From NCBI RefSeq assembly GCF_028993555.1, contig NZ_CP118611.1, positions 2,069,501-2,133,500 of the forward strand: a stretch of DNA of 64,000 bases. The letters are read 5' to 3'. The DNA is from Ensifer adhaerens. GTDB lineage: Bacteria > Pseudomonadota > Alphaproteobacteria > Rhizobiales > Rhizobiaceae. The notes beneath the pieces are model-generated. The model worked only from the letters and a program-made list of their open reading frames with translations, did no database searches and had not been told where the DNA came from. Shown one piece after another: positions 46,145 to 56,645 of this stretch; positions within the stretch are counted from its first letter, which is position 1, and each line of letters opens with the position of its first letter. Position numbers and translations under genes: made by a program.

Positions 46145-47257
46145 ATGCCTCATACGAGAATCCGTGCAGCTTCAATCACATCAACGCTTCTGGTCGCAAT
46201 TGGTCTCACAGCGCAGACGGCTCTTGCCCAGCAAGCTCCGGCCGTGGTCGTGGCGCCAGCCACGATTATGGATCTTCGTGAAAGTGTCGACCTGACCGGC
46301 AAGGTCACGGCTATCCAGAAGGTCGACATTCGGGCCCGCGTGTCGGGCTTCCTCGAAGCTGTCAACTTCACCGAGGGACAGAAGGTTACGGCGGGAACGG
46401 AGCTTTACCGCGTTGAGGATGGCGCCTATCGCGCTGCCGTCCAGGAAATCCAGGGGCAGATCGAGGCGGCCGAAGCCGCCAAGCAACTCGCTGTCCTCGA
46501 GCGCGATCGCGCCGATCAGTTGCTCACCACCAAGACCATCTCTCAGGCCAAAGTGGATCAGGCCAACGCCGAGGTCCAAAAGGCCGACGGCGACCTCGTA
46601 CGCCTCAAGGGCAGCAAGGACAACGCCGACCTCAATCTCTCCTACACGAAGATCGTGGCCCCCTTCGACGGCATCATCGGGCTCACCGCCGCCGATGTCG
46701 GCGCGCTTGTCGGGCCGGACAGCGGGCCGCTGGTGACATTGACCCGGCTTGATCCCATCTATGTCCAGTTTCCGGTGGCGACCGCGCTCTATCTCACCTA
46801 TCGCGAACGCGTTCTGAAGGGCGAGATCAGCGGCGGCGCCAATGTCGGGCTGGGGCTTCCGAACGGAACGGAGTACAAGCAGAAGGGCACGATCAACTTC
46901 ATAGCCAGCAACGTCTCGCAAGGGACGGACACGGTGACCGTGCGTGCCGAATTCCCCAATCCGGACAGCATTTTGCTCGACGGCGCGCTGGTGCGGGTCG
47001 TCCTTGAACAATCCGACAAGCAGGATGTCCTTGCCGTTCCACAACAGGCGATCCAGCGCGATCAGCAGGGTGCTTTCGTGCTGGTCGTCGACGCCAGCTC
47101 CAAGGTGGAACTGCGCCGCGTCGATGTCGCGCGCAACACCCGCGGCCAGGCGGTCATCAGCAAGGGCCTCAAGGAAGGCGAGAACGTCATCACCGAAGGG
47201 GCAGGCAAGGTCCGACCCGGCATCACTGTCGATGCAGCCACGGCAGCAGGTGGCTGA
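46145..47257 (+). CDS. RND efflux periplasmic adaptor protein
   Basis: 370 aa. Signal peptide cleaved near residue 28 (QTALA|QQA). Lipoyl-like half-motifs (VDIRARVSGFLEAVNFTEGQ, LSYTKIVAPFDGIIGLTAAD), a coiled coil of about 60 residues between them (AAVQEIQGQIEAAEAAKQLA) and beta-barrel and membrane-proximal domains after. It links the inner-membrane pump to an outer-membrane channel. No lipidation cysteine. It ends 3 nt before the pump gene, so they form one operon; no outer-membrane channel gene is nearby. Confidence 0.93.
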   Translation: MPHTRIRAASITSTLLVAIGLTAQTALAQQAPAVVVAPATIMDLRESVDLTGKVTAIQKVDIRARVSGFLEAVNFTEGQKVTAGTELYRVEDGAYRAAVQEIQGQIEAAEAAKQLAVLERDRADQLLTTKTISQAKVDQANAEVQKADGDLVRLKGSKDNADLNLSYTKIVAPFDGIIGLTAADVGALVGPDSGPLVTLTRLDPIYVQFPVATALYLTYRERVLKGEISGGANVGLGLPNGTEYKQKGTINFIASNVSQGTDTVTVRAEFPNPDSILLDGALVRVVLEQSDKQDVLAVPQQAIQRDQQGAFVLVVDASSKVELRRVDVARNTRGQAVISKGLKEGENVITEGAGKVRPGITVDAATAAGG

Positions 47258-47260
47258 CCG

Positions 47261-50200
47261 ATGATTTCAAAGATCTTCATCGATCGCCCGCGCTTCGCCA
47301 CGGTCATTTCAATCGTGTTGACGCTGGCGGGTCTGCTGGCGCTCACCCGCCTGCCGATTGCCCAATTTCCGGACATCGTGCCGCCGCAAGTGAGCGTGAC
47401 GGCAAGTTATCCCGGCGCCGGCGCCGACGTGGTCGAGACCACCGTCGCCCAGCCGATTGAGAGCAAGGTCGTCGGTGTCGACGACATGCTCTACATGAAA
47501 TCGACGAGCGGCGCCGACGGGTCCTATACGCTCACCGTCACCTTCGCCGTCGGCACCGATCCGGATATCGCCACCGTCAACGTGCAGAATCGTGTATCGC
47601 TTGCTGAAGCCGGGCTGCCGTCCGAGGTCAAGCAGAGCGGCGTCAGCGTGCGCAAGAAGTCTTCCGCACTGATGCAGGTGATCACCATCTTTGCTGCGGA
47701 CGAGAAGCAGAACTTCGACAGCCTGTTCCTGTCCAACTACGCCACGATCAACGTGCTCGACACGGTCAAGCGCGTGCCCGGCGTCGGTGACGCCCAGCTC
47801 TTCGGCGCGCAGGACTACTCCATGAGGGTCGTGCTCGACATCGACCGCATGACCAGCCTCGATCTGACGCCGACCGATGTGATCAACGCGCTGAAAGCGC
47901 AGAACGTCCAGGCCGCGATCGGCCGCATCGGCGCCCAGCCGATGACCGACGATCCGCTGTTCCAGCTCAATCTTCAAACGCAAGGTCGCCTCACCGATCC
48001 CAAGCAGTTCGAGGATGTGGTGCTGCGTGCAAGGCCCGATGGGTCCTATGTGCGCATCCGCGACGTCGCGCGTGTCGAGCTCGGCGCTGCCAGCTCGGAT
48101 TCCAACGCCCGGATCAATGGCAAGCCTGTTGCCATGATCGGCACATACCAGGCGCCGGGCGCCAACGCGCTTGCCGCCGCCAAGGGCGTGCAGGAGGCGA
48201 TGGAGCGGTTGTCGAAATCCTTTCCGCCGGGCCTGACCTATTCGGTATCCTACGACACGGCGCAGTTCGTCGAAGCCAGCGTCGACAACGTCGAGGAAAC
48301 GCTGCTCGAGGCCTTCGTCCTCGTCATCCTCATCGTCTTCCTGTTCCTCGGAAACTGGCGGGCAACGCTGATCCCGCTTGTCGCCGTTCCGGTCGCGCTG
48401 ATCGGCACCTTCGCCGTGCTGCTCGCCATGGGCTTCTCGCTCAACACCGTGTCGCTGCTCGCCCTGGTTCTGGCGATCGGCATCGTCGTCGACGACGCGA
48501 TCGTGGTGGTCGAAAACGTCGAGCGGGTGATGGAGGAGAACCCCGGCCTTTCTGCGGCGGAAGCGGCGCGTCGCGCCATGGGCGAAATCACCGGCGCCAT
48601 CGTTGCCATCACGCTCGTGCTTCTGTCGGTTTTCGTGCCGGTCGCCTTCATTCCGGGCTTGAGCGGTCAGTTGTTCCAGCAGTTCGCCGTCGCCGTCTCG
48701 GTGTCGATGGTGATCTCGGCGATCAACGCGCTGACGCTGAGCCCGGCGCTCTGCGCCGTGCTCCTGAAGCCGCATCACGGACCGAAGCGCGGCATCCTCG
48801 GCCTGATCTCGCGCACCATCGACAAAGGGCGTGACGGCTATGCCTTTGTCGCCGGGCACATCGCCCGGCGCGCGATCATCGGTCTCGTGCTTTTGGCGAT
48901 CGCCTTCGTCGCAACCGGCTTCCTCTTCCGCGTCGTACCGACCGGCTTCCTGCCGGCGGAAGACCAGGGCGCGTTCTTCACCGAAATCCGCCTGCCGGAA
49001 GGGGCCTCGTACAACCGCACCGATGCGGTCGTGAAGCAAGTAGAGACGATGCTGGGCGGCATCGAAGGCGTTGCCAACGTGATCACCGTCACTGGCTACT
49101 CCTTCCTCGACGGCCTTTCCAAGTCCAACTCGGCCTTCGCCATCGTCACCATGAAGCCCTTCGCGGAGCGCCTGAGCGACGCTGCTGGCGTCGAGGCGGC
49201 GATCCGCACCACCATGGCCAAGGGACAGGCGATCCGCGGCGCGCAGATCTTCGCCTTCAACCTGCCGCCGATCATGGGTCTCGGCACCGGTTCGGGCTTC
49301 GAGTACCAGCTGCTCGACCTGCAGGGTCGTTCGGTCGCCGACCTCTCGGCAACCGCCGGCGGCCTCATCATCGCCGCGAACCAGAACCCTGCGCTCGGGC
49401 CGACCTTCACCACCTATTCGGCAAGTTCGCCCCAGCTCTATCTCGATATCGATCGCGACCGCCTGCAATCGCTCGGCGTCTCGGTCAGCGACCTCTTCAC
49501 CACGCTGCAGGGCACGCTCGGCAGCTACTATGTCAACGACTTCAACCTTTTCGGCCGCACCTGGAAGGTGACGATGCAGGCCGCACAGGCGGACCGAAAC
49601 GCCGTCGACGACATTCAGCGCCTGCACGTCCGCAACTCCAGCGGTGAAATGGTGCCGGTCGCCTCGGTCGCCAGGGTCGACTACATCGTCGGCCCGCAAT
49701 CGATCGTACGCTACAACAACTATCGCTCGATCACGCTGAACGGCCAGCCGTCGGCAGGACATTCGTCCGGCGAGGCGCTTGCCGCCATGGAAGCGCTGTC
49801 GGCCTCGACGCTTCCGCCCGGCTACGGCTACGAATGGACCGGAACGGCGCTGCAGGAGCTGGAAGCGGCGGGCAAGACGACGGCGATCCTGGCGATGGCC
49901 GTGCTCTTTGCCTACCTCTTCCTGGTGGCGCTCTATGAAAGCTGGACGATCCCGGTACCGGTGCTGCTCTCGGTCTCCTTTGGCGTCTCGGGCGCGCTTC
50001 TGTCGGTGCTCGTCGCCGGGCTTTCCTTCGACATCTATGCCCAGATCGGCCTCGTCGTCTTGATCGCGCTTGCGTCAAAGAACGCGATCCTGATCGTCGA
50101 GTTCGCCAAGGCGCACCGCGAAGCGGGCGCACCGATCGTCGAGGCGGCAATCGAGGGCGCTCGCGCCCGCTTCCGGGCGGTCATGATGACAAGCTTCGCC

Positions 50201-50449
50201 TTCATCGTCGGCCTCATTCCGCTGGTGGTCGCCAAGGGCGCCGGCGAACTCAGCCGTCGCGCAGTCGGTACCGGCGTTGCCGGCGGCATGCTCGCCGCCG
50301 CCCTCGTCGGTATCTTCGTCATCCCGGCACTCTACGTCGCCTTCCAGTGGCTGCGCGAGCGTGGCCACAAGCTCGCCGGCATTTCGAAGCACCCGGCCCA
50401 GACAGAAGGTGCGACGGCAGAAGGCGCTGCGACGGACGGCAAGCCCTAG
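47261..50449 (+). CDS. RND-family multidrug efflux pump (HAE1)
   Basis: 1062 aa, twelve helices with two large periplasmic loops. The proton relay aspartates are in [15 protein letters not shown] (about 409-411). The N-terminus [20 protein letters not shown] and the [18 protein letters not shown] stretch at the second porter domain are diagnostic of AcrB/MexB/BepE-type drug exporters. It works with the adaptor just upstream. The C-terminal tail is short and alanine-rich. Likely substrates are lipophilic drugs or plant compounds; unproven. Confidence 0.95.
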   Translation: MISKIFIDRPRFATVISIVLTLAGLLALTRLPIAQFPDIVPPQVSVTASYPGAGADVVETTVAQPIESKVVGVDDMLYMKSTSGADGSYTLTVTFAVGTDPDIATVNVQNRVSLAEAGLPSEVKQSGVSVRKKSSALMQVITIFAADEKQNFDSLFLSNYATINVLDTVKRVPGVGDAQLFGAQDYSMRVVLDIDRMTSLDLTPTDVINALKAQNVQAAIGRIGAQPMTDDPLFQLNLQTQGRLTDPKQFEDVVLRARPDGSYVRIRDVARVELGAASSDSNARINGKPVAMIGTYQAPGANALAAAKGVQEAMERLSKSFPPGLTYSVSYDTAQFVEASVDNVEETLLEAFVLVILIVFLFLGNWRATLIPLVAVPVALIGTFAVLLAMGFSLNTVSLLALVLAIGIVVDDAIVVVENVERVMEENPGLSAAEAARRAMGEITGAIVAITLVLLSVFVPVAFIPGLSGQLFQQFAVAVSVSMVISAINALTLSPALCAVLLKPHHGPKRGILGLISRTIDKGRDGYAFVAGHIARRAIIGLVLLAIAFVATGFLFRVVPTGFLPAEDQGAFFTEIRLPEGASYNRTDAVVKQVETMLGGIEGVANVITVTGYSFLDGLSKSNSAFAIVTMKPFAERLSDAAGVEAAIRTTMAKGQAIRGAQIFAFNLPPIMGLGTGSGFEYQLLDLQGRSVADLSATAGGLIIAANQNPALGPTFTTYSASSPQLYLDIDRDRLQSLGVSVSDLFTTLQGTLGSYYVNDFNLFGRTWKVTMQAAQADRNAVDDIQRLHVRNSSGEMVPVASVARVDYIVGPQSIVRYNNYRSITLNGQPSAGHSSGEALAAMEALSASTLPPGYGYEWTGTALQELEAAGKTTAILAMAVLFAYLFLVALYESWTIPVPVLLSVSFGVSGALLSVLVAGLSFDIYAQIGLVVLIALASKNAILIVEFAKAHREAGAPIVEAAIEGARARFRAVMMTSFAFIVGLIPLVVAKGAGELSRRAVGTGVAGGMLAAALVGIFVIPALYVAFQWLRERGHKLAGISKHPAQTEGATAEGAATDGKP

Positions 50450-50501
50450 ACACCGGCCGGTCACGGATAGGCTTGACCTCCCGCTGGCAGCGTTGAGAAC
50501 G

Positions 50502-50520
50502 GGGCCGGATCGGCCCTGTT
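50502..50520 (+). terminator. Rho-independent terminator
   Basis: GGGCCG-GAT-CGGCCC followed by TGTTTTCG, between the convergent pump and monooxygenase genes. Confidence 0.75.
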
Positions 50521-50601
50521 TTCGTTACCCTTTCTGCCCGTCCGCATTGGCAACAGCTGACCTGCAATCCGTGCCTTCGGGATTGCCTGCGACGCGGCAC
50601 C

Positions 50602-52119
50602 TCAGGCGGAAGTGATCCCCACATCCGCCAGATAGGCGTCGAACATATCGGGCGCCTGGTCCAGGGCTGCAACCGCCACGTAGGTGTCGGGGCGCAGCAG
50701 ATAGGCGGCATCGACGACAAGGCCCGCGGCTGCGTGCTCCTCCGTCCAGGGAAATACATGGAGCGGCACATGCCGCGTCGCGCACCATTGTCTCAGTTCG
50801 CCGGATGCCGCTCCATAGACATGAACTTGCCAACTAACGGCGGCAAGCGGCGCGTGGTTGTCGAGACCGTTCACCTGAACCCAGGGCAACCGATCTCCGC
50901 CCTGCACTCGACCGGCCTTGCCCCGGCTTAAAGGACCGTCACGATAGTTCAGCTGGGTTTGCGAGAGGATCCGGAACAGGAACTCCCGGATGCCGCCGAT
51001 GCGGTAGGCGACACCCGCCAGAACGGGCGCTACTTCGACCCGCAAAAAGTCCGCAAAGCGACCCTCTGCGGTCACGAAGGTGAACAGCCGATCGGTTGTC
51101 TCCACAAGCTGGCGCGCAAAGCCGATACGCTCGCGTTCATAACTGTCGAGGAGCGTGTCGGACGCGCGACCTTTCAACACTGCCGCAAGTTTCCAGGCAA
51201 GATTGATCGCATCGCCGATGCCGGTGTTCATGCCCTGGCCACCCACAGGGCTGTGAACATGGGCTGCGTCCCCCAAAAGGAAAGCACGCCCCTCCCGAAA
51301 GCGCTCGGCCACGCGATGGTGGACGCGATAGGTCGAGAACCAATTGACCTTGTCGACGTTGAGCTGCAGACCCTCGATGGCACGTTGGCCGACATCGTCG
51401 AAGGTGAGCTTGTCCATGTCATCGCGCTCGTCACGAACCAGGCCAATCAGGCGTCCCCGCCCATCGCCATAAGCAAGAAGCGCAACGAAGTCGCTGCTTT
51501 CGAGCGATATATGTGCCTCACCATTGGCAGTCGGGCCGCTTACCTCAACGTCGGCGACGTAGAAAGTCTGCTGATAGGTGCCGCCCTCGAACCCGACGGC
51601 GAGCTTGTGCCGGACCAGCGAGCGCGCGCCATCGCACCCGGCCAGATAACGCGCCGTAGAAATCTTCTCGCTGCCGTCAGGCGACCGGAGGCGCGCCACG
51701 ATCCGGTCGCCTGTATCCTCGAAGTCGACAAGCTCGGTCTGCCGCTCGACGATGACGCCCATGGCTTCCAGCCGCTCCACCAAGAGGCGCTCGTGGTGAT
51801 CCTGCGGATAGACCAGAACGAAGGGGTAAGGCGTCAGCTTTGCACCGGTGGGGCTGAAGGATATCCGTGCCTTGGCCCTGCCCTTCGCCCAAAGATTGAC
51901 CGAGGGGTTGCGGTGTCCGGCCGCCACCACCGCCGCTGCCAGATCAAGCTGGCGATAGAGTTCGAGTGTGCGGGCATGCACCACCATCGCCCGAGAGGTC
52001 GGGCCAGGAGCGGCGTTCTTGTCGATGATCCTGACATTCACCCCCTGGACGATCAGCCAGAGAGCAAGCACCAGCCCGGTCGGCCCGGCGCCGACGATCA
52101 GAACATCCCGTTCCGTCAT
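50602..52119 (-). CDS. FAD-dependent aromatic-ring monooxygenase
   Basis: 505 aa, class A flavoprotein hydroxylase of the PheA/TfdB/MhpA group. ADP-binding GAGPTG at about residue 9-14, NADPH-linked DG motif in AGCDGARSLVR, and the ribityl-binding GDAAHVHSPVGGQGMNTGIG. The C-terminal thioredoxin-like domain is of normal size. It hydroxylates an aromatic compound; the substrate is not predictable. ATG 52119 follows GGAGAGGGAAGG. It is not joined to other aromatic genes. Confidence 0.9.
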   Translation of the reverse strand: MTERDVLIVGAGPTGLVLALWLIVQGVNVRIIDKNAAPGPTSRAMVVHARTLELYRQLDLAAAVVAAGHRNPSVNLWAKGRAKARISFSPTGAKLTPYPFVLVYPQDHHERLLVERLEAMGVIVERQTELVDFEDTGDRIVARLRSPDGSEKISTARYLAGCDGARSLVRHKLAVGFEGGTYQQTFYVADVEVSGPTANGEAHISLESSDFVALLAYGDGRGRLIGLVRDERDDMDKLTFDDVGQRAIEGLQLNVDKVNWFSTYRVHHRVAERFREGRAFLLGDAAHVHSPVGGQGMNTGIGDAINLAWKLAAVLKGRASDTLLDSYERERIGFARQLVETTDRLFTFVTAEGRFADFLRVEVAPVLAGVAYRIGGIREFLFRILSQTQLNYRDGPLSRGKAGRVQGGDRLPWVQVNGLDNHAPLAAVSWQVHVYGAASGELRQWCATRHVPLHVFPWTEEHAAAGLVVDAAYLLRPDTYVAVAALDQAPDMFDAYLADVGITSA

Positions 52120-52275
52120 CCTTCCCTCTCCGCTCGCCCTGCTTTCGACCTTCCGGCATCGCCATTTGGCGTCGCCGGTGCGATAGCCTACGCGCAGATG
52201 CCCGGTGAAGCCAAGCGGCACCGCACAGGTCGTCTGCGACCTTGCTGCAAGGCGCCCGAGCCGCCTGTCTGCGGA

Positions 52276-53004
52276 TCAGCCACGTGTTCTCAGGTTTGCG
52301 ATCAGCTGCTGTTGGCCCACGCGGATCACATGCTCCATCGCGTTTCGCGCGCCTTCCTCGTTGCGGAGCCGGATCTGCTCGACGATGCGGATATGCGCGA
52401 CGGCGACCCGATCGATCTCGGCGCCATCGGCGGCCGCGTTGCTCAACCGGAAAACGCCCATCAGCGCCGCCTCGATCAGGCTGCCGACGGTCTGCATGAA
52501 CGGATTGAGCGAAGCCTCGAGCAGGCGGAGATGGAACTCCAGATCGGCGCGCGCCAAGGTTTGCGCGCTATGGCCGGCATCGCCCATGGCGACTGCCAGC
52601 CGCATCATCTGGGAGATGTCGGCATCCGTGGCGCGCCGCGCCGCCAGTCCGGCCGCGTAGGGTTCCAGCGCCAGGCGGACCTCGCTGACGTGTCGAAGAA
52701 ACTCCTCGTCGACGCCGGCCCGGAAATGCCAGGAAAGCACATCGCCGTCGAACAGATTCCAGTTGGCTCGCGACATGACGCGCGTGCCGATACGGGCGCG
52801 CGCAATAACGAGCCCCTTGGCGGCAAGCGTCTTCATCGCCTCACGCAGGACCGTGCGGGAAACGTTGAAGCGCGCCGCCAACTCCGCATCACCGGGCAGG
52901 ATATCTCCGACGGCAAATTCCCCACCGACCACCGCTTGGCCGAGTTCCTCGACGACGAGCCGGTGGCTTGTCCTTTTGCGCGGCTGTTGAAGGGATGGCC
53001 ACAT
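52276..53004 (-). CDS. GntR-family regulator, FadR/FCD type
   Basis: 242 aa from ATG 53004. Winged HTH about 13-75 (LGQAVVGGEFAVGDILPGDA, FNVSRTVLREAMKTLAAKGL) and FCD domain with D/H ligand pattern (ADLEFHLRLLEASLNPFMQT). It begins 16 nt after the YjfF permease gene and so is the last gene of the sugar-import operon and its probable regulator; such FCD proteins with sugar-acid transporters sense the imported compound. Confidence 0.88.
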   Translation of the reverse strand: MWPSLQQPRKRTSHRLVVEELGQAVVGGEFAVGDILPGDAELAARFNVSRTVLREAMKTLAAKGLVIARARIGTRVMSRANWNLFDGDVLSWHFRAGVDEEFLRHVSEVRLALEPYAAGLAARRATDADISQMMRLAVAMGDAGHSAQTLARADLEFHLRLLEASLNPFMQTVGSLIEAALMGVFRLSNAAADGAEIDRVAVAHIRIVEQIRLRNEEGARNAMEHVIRVGQQQLIANLRTRG

Positions 53005-53020
53005 CGCGCGCGCCCTTGCC

Positions 53021-53989
53021 TCACGCCCGCTGCTGGCGCTGGCGCGAAACGAAGATGATCCCCTTCTGCAGCAGGATGAAAGCAAAGAGCAGGAGGCCGA
53101 TCAGTATTTTCGTCCACCAGCTCGACAGCGATCCGTCAAACGTGATGTAGGTCTGGATCAGCCCTTGGATGAGGATGCCGACCAGCGTGCCGGCGACGAA
53201 GCCAGCCCCCCCGGTCAGAAGCGTCCCGCCGATGACGACGGCGGTAATCGCATCGAGTTCAACGCCGACCGCCGCGAGCGAATAGCCGGCCGAGGTGTAG
53301 AGCGAAAAGACGATGCCGGACAGCCCTGCAAGCAGGCCGGAAAGGGCGTAGATCCGCACCGTCGTCGCGGCAACCGGAACACCCATCAGCCGCGCCGTCG
53401 CCGCGCCACCGCCGAGCGCGTAGACATTGGTGCCGAAGCGCGTGCGGTGCGCCAGCAGGATACCGATGGCGAAGACGAACAGCATCAACCCGCCGATCAG
53501 CGTGATGCGCCCGCCACCCGGCAGCTTCAGGTAGAGGCTCTTCAACGTCGCGTAGAATGGATGCTTGATCGGAATGCTGTCGATCGACAATACGAAGGCC
53601 ATGCCGCGCGCGAGGAACATGCCGGCGAGCGTGACGATGAAGGCCGGCATCTCCAGATAGTGGATAATCGCCCCCATCGCCGCGCCGAAAAGCGTTGCGA
53701 TCGCAAGAACGATCGCGAAGGCGATGAGCGGGTGGATGCTCGTCTGTTCGAGCACCACGGCAAGAAACACGCCGGTAAAGGCAATGACCGAGCCAATCGA
53801 AAGATCGATGCCGCCCGAGAGGATGACGAAGGTCATTCCGACCGCCGCGATGCCGAGGAAGGCGTTGTCGGTCAAGAGGTTGCCGATCACGCGCGTGGAC
53901 AACATGTTCGGATATTGCGCAACGCAGAGCGCATAGCCGAGAAGAAAGATCACCAGCGTCGCCGTGAGCGGAAGGTATTTCTGCTTCAT
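53021..53989 (-). CDS. yjfF: Galactofuranose-type ABC permease
   Basis: 322 aa, nine to ten helices. BPD_transp_2 family with TFVILSGGIDLSIGSVIAFT, the strongly conserved start of the permease motif, and MPAFIVTLAGMFLARGMAFV. Overlaps the YtfT gene by ATGA. YjfF and YtfT form a heterodimeric channel in the galactofuranose importer of E. coli. ATG 53989 is chosen although the frame is open further upstream. Confidence 0.87.
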   Translation of the reverse strand: MKQKYLPLTATLVIFLLGYALCVAQYPNMLSTRVIGNLLTDNAFLGIAAVGMTFVILSGGIDLSIGSVIAFTGVFLAVVLEQTSIHPLIAFAIVLAIATLFGAAMGAIIHYLEMPAFIVTLAGMFLARGMAFVLSIDSIPIKHPFYATLKSLYLKLPGGGRITLIGGLMLFVFAIGILLAHRTRFGTNVYALGGGAATARLMGVPVAATTVRIYALSGLLAGLSGIVFSLYTSAGYSLAAVGVELDAITAVVIGGTLLTGGAGFVAGTLVGILIQGLIQTYITFDGSLSSWWTKILIGLLLFAFILLQKGIIFVSRQRQQRA

Positions 53990-55011
53990 TTTGCTGCTCG
54001 CTCGCTCGGTTTGCTCGCGCCACGCGCCGGCACGAGGAATGCAAAGGCAGTGCGGAAGCGGGGCGACTGAAGCACCAGGATGAAGACGATGATCGCGGCC
54101 TTGATGATGAGGTTGAACTCCGGCGGGAAGCCGGAAAGAAGAATGCCGGTGTTGATCGCCTGAATGATGATGGCGCCGAGTACCGATGCGGCGATGCTGA
54201 AGCGACCGCCGAGCAGGGACGTGCCGCCGACCACGACGGCGAGAATGGCGTCGAGCTCCAGCCAGAGGCCGGCGTTGTTGGCGTCCGCGCCGCGAATATC
54301 GGCGGCGGCGATGATGCCGGCAATGGCGGCACAGAGACCGGAAAGGACATAGGCCGCGATCAGCAGCACGGGGGTCAGCACGCCGGAGAGTGTGCTCGCC
54401 TGTCGGTTGACGCCGATCGCCTCGATCAGCATGCCGAGCGCCGTCCGCCTCACGAGCATGGCGATCAACACGCCGAAGACCAGCCAGATCACGACCGGCA
54501 TCGGCAGGCCGATGAAGGAGCCGCTGCCGATGAAGATGAGACCAGGGTCGTTGAAGGTCAGGATCGCGCCCTCGGTGATCAGCTGGGCGATGCCACGCCC
54601 GGCGACCATGAGGACCAGCGTCGCGATGATTGGCTGGATGTCGAGCACTGCCACCAACACCCCGTTCCACAGGCCGCACAGGACACCGACGGCAAGCGTA
54701 ATCAGCAGCGTTGGGGCCAGCGAGTGGCCGGAAGTGATGCAGGCAGCCGCGGTGGCGCCGCAGATCGCCATGACTGCGCCGACCGACAGGTCAATGCCCT
54801 TGGTGGCGATGACGATAGTCATGCCGATTGCCAGCAGCACGACCGGCGCGCCACGATTGACGATGTCGATGAGGCTGCCATAGAGGCGGCCGTTCTGGAT
54901 CTCCAGGCTGAGGAAGCCGGGAAACACCAGCGATACCGCCACGACGATGATGCCGAGCGCGACCAGTTGCGGCAGCAACCGGTTCAGATAGAGCCTGACG
55001 AACGACGTCAC
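53986..55011 (-). CDS. ytfT: Galactofuranose-type ABC permease
   Basis: 341 aa. BPD_transp_2 family: GMTIVIATKGIDLSVGAVMA, IQPIIATLVLMVAGRGIAQL and AIAGIIAADIRGADANNAG, a loop conserved in YtfT. GTG start at 55011 overlaps the end of the ATPase gene by GTGA. Partner of YjfF in the membrane channel. Confidence 0.87.
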   Translation of the reverse strand: MTSFVRLYLNRLLPQLVALGIIVVAVSLVFPGFLSLEIQNGRLYGSLIDIVNRGAPVVLLAIGMTIVIATKGIDLSVGAVMAICGATAAACITSGHSLAPTLLITLAVGVLCGLWNGVLVAVLDIQPIIATLVLMVAGRGIAQLITEGAILTFNDPGLIFIGSGSFIGLPMPVVIWLVFGVLIAMLVRRTALGMLIEAIGVNRQASTLSGVLTPVLLIAAYVLSGLCAAIAGIIAAADIRGADANNAGLWLELDAILAVVVGGTSLLGGRFSIAASVLGAIIIQAINTGILLSGFPPEFNLIIKAAIIVFILVLQSPRFRTAFAFLVPARGASKPSERAAK

Positions 55012-56522
55012 GACGTCCTCCTCTCGTTGCTTGCGGCGATCGCTTCGACGATCTGATCAGCGGTGATGCGGTTTCCGTCGAGTTCGGCCACATGGGCGCG
55101 ATCCCGAAGGACGATGACGCGCGTGCTGTAGGCGACCAGCTCCTCGATTTCCGAGGAGACGACGATCAGTGAAAGGCCCTTCTCGCGCAACGCCTCGATG
55201 AGCTTGACGATCTCCGCATGGGCCCCGACGTCGATGCCACGCGTCGGCTCGTCGAGGATCAGGAATTCGGGCTCAGTCGCAAGCCAGCGCGCCAGGATCG
55301 CCTTCTGCTGGTTACCGCCGGAGAGCAGCTTGATCGGTTTTTCCCGATCGGCCGTGCGAATATCGAGTGCGCGAATGTAGTGGTCCGCCAGCCGGTTCTG
55401 TTCGGCGCGCGAGATCGGCCGCGTCCAGCCGCGGCGCGCCTGGAGGGCAAGCATGATGTTCTCACGCACAGAGAGGTCGCCGATGATCCCTGATGTCTTC
55501 CGATCCTCCGGGCAGAAGCCGAACCGATGACGAATGGCGACGCGCGGCGACGAGAGGTCGACCGCGCGACCATCGATTTCCGCCTCGCCGCTGTCGGCCC
55601 GATGGGCGCCGAAGAGAAGCTCCGCTGTTTCCGTTCGTCCGGAGCCGAGCAGGCCGGCCATGCCAACGACTTCGCCAGCGCGGACATCGAGGTCGAAGGG
55701 ACGGACGCGGCCCTTGCGACCGTAGTTGCGAAACCGGTAGCGCAACGGTCCTTCCTGGGCTTCCGCGCGTGGCGCGTGGATCTCAGCCGCCAGTTCACGG
55801 CCGATCATCATCGCGATCAGTTCGCGCCGATCCAGGTTGGCAGTGTCACGGGTTCCGACGAGCTGTCCGTTCCTCAGAACCGTTATCCGGTCGGAAATCT
55901 CATAGACCTGCTCAAGGAAATGAGTGACGAAGATGATGCCGAGCCCACGAGCCTTGAGGCGCCGGACGATGCGGAACAGCATGGCCACCTCATGCGCGTC
56001 GAGGCTCGCCGTCGGCTCGTCGAGGATCAGCACCTTACCCGAGAGATCGACGGCACGAGCGATGGCGACCACCTGCTGGATTGCGACCGAATAGCTCGCA
56101 AGATCGCGGGTGACGTCGAGGTCGAGTTCGTAGTCGGCAAGCAGATCCCGCGCGCGCCGGTTCATGGCGCCAACGTCGACCATGCCGAGACGGCGCGGCT
56201 GGCGCCCGAGGAAGAGGTTTTCGGCGACCGTCAGGTTTGGCAGCAGGTTGACCTCCTGGTAGACCGTGCCGATGCCGAGCCCCTGAGCCTCGAACGTGTC
56301 ACGCGGGTCGACGGGCACGTCATCAAGCAGGATGGCGCCGCCATCTCGGCGATAGGCGCCCGTCAGGCATTTGATCAGGGTCGACTTGCCGGCGCCGTTT
56401 TCGCCGAGCAGCGCATGCACCTCTCCGCGCCGCAGGTGAAAATCGACCTTGTCGAGGGCCCGCGTTCCCGGGAAGGTCTTTTCGATCCGGATCGCCTGGA
56501 GAATGTGGTCACTGGTCTGCAT
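55008..56522 (-). CDS. ytfR: Galactofuranose-type ABC ATP-binding protein
   Basis: 504 aa with two ABC domains. Domain 1: Walker A GENGAGKSTLIK (about 39-50) and Walker B LDEPTASLD. Domain 2: degenerate Walker A GLLGSGRTETAELL, signature LSGGNQQKAILARWL and Walker B LDEPTRGID. This duplicated layout is the standard for sugar importers of the CUT2 class. Starts 123 nt after the binding protein gene, behind a hairpin. Confidence 0.9.
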   Translation of the reverse strand: MQTSDHILQAIRIEKTFPGTRALDKVDFHLRRGEVHALLGENGAGKSTLIKCLTGAYRRDGGAILLDDVPVDPRDTFEAQGLGIGTVYQEVNLLPNLTVAENLFLGRQPRRLGMVDVGAMNRRARDLLADYELDLDVTRDLASYSVAIQQVVAIARAVDLSGKVLILDEPTASLDAHEVAMLFRIVRRLKARGLGIIFVTHFLEQVYEISDRITVLRNGQLVGTRDTANLDRRELIAMMIGRELAAEIHAPRAEAQEGPLRYRFRNYGRKGRVRPFDLDVRAGEVVGMAGLLGSGRTETAELLFGAHRADSGEAEIDGRAVDLSSPRVAIRHRFGFCPEDRKTSGIIGDLSVRENIMLALQARRGWTRPISRAEQNRLADHYIRALDIRTADREKPIKLLSGGNQQKAILARWLATEPEFLILDEPTRGIDVGAHAEIVKLIEALREKGLSLIVVSSEIEELVAYSTRVIVLRDRAHVAELDGNRITADQIVEAIAASNERRTS

Positions 56523-56606
56523 CGGTACCGTCTCCGCGATGCTGGTATCCGTCGGGCGAGAAGCACAGCGCCTGCCTGCGGCAAACAGCGCTCTACTTGG
56601 AAAGAG

Positions 56607-56638
56607 CGTGGCCCGCGCGAGAAGCTGCGCGGGCCACG
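56607..56638 (-). other. Intercistronic hairpin between ytfQ and ytfR
   Basis: CGTGGCCCGCGC pairs with GCGCGGGCCACG (12 bp, loop GAGAAGCT), 8 nt after the binding protein stop. No T-run follows on the minus strand. Typical of binding-protein operons where the first gene is overexpressed. Confidence 0.7.
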
Positions 56639-56645
56639 GCCGACG

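Noticed and set aside
47309..49762. Minus-strand open frame of 817 codons
   Set aside because: Antisense shadow of the RND pump, rich in Arg/His/Asp/Gly, typical of GC-rich reverse frames.
50959..53058. Plus-strand open frame of 699 codons
   Set aside because: Runs antisense through both the monooxygenase and the GntR gene, which carry clear motifs.
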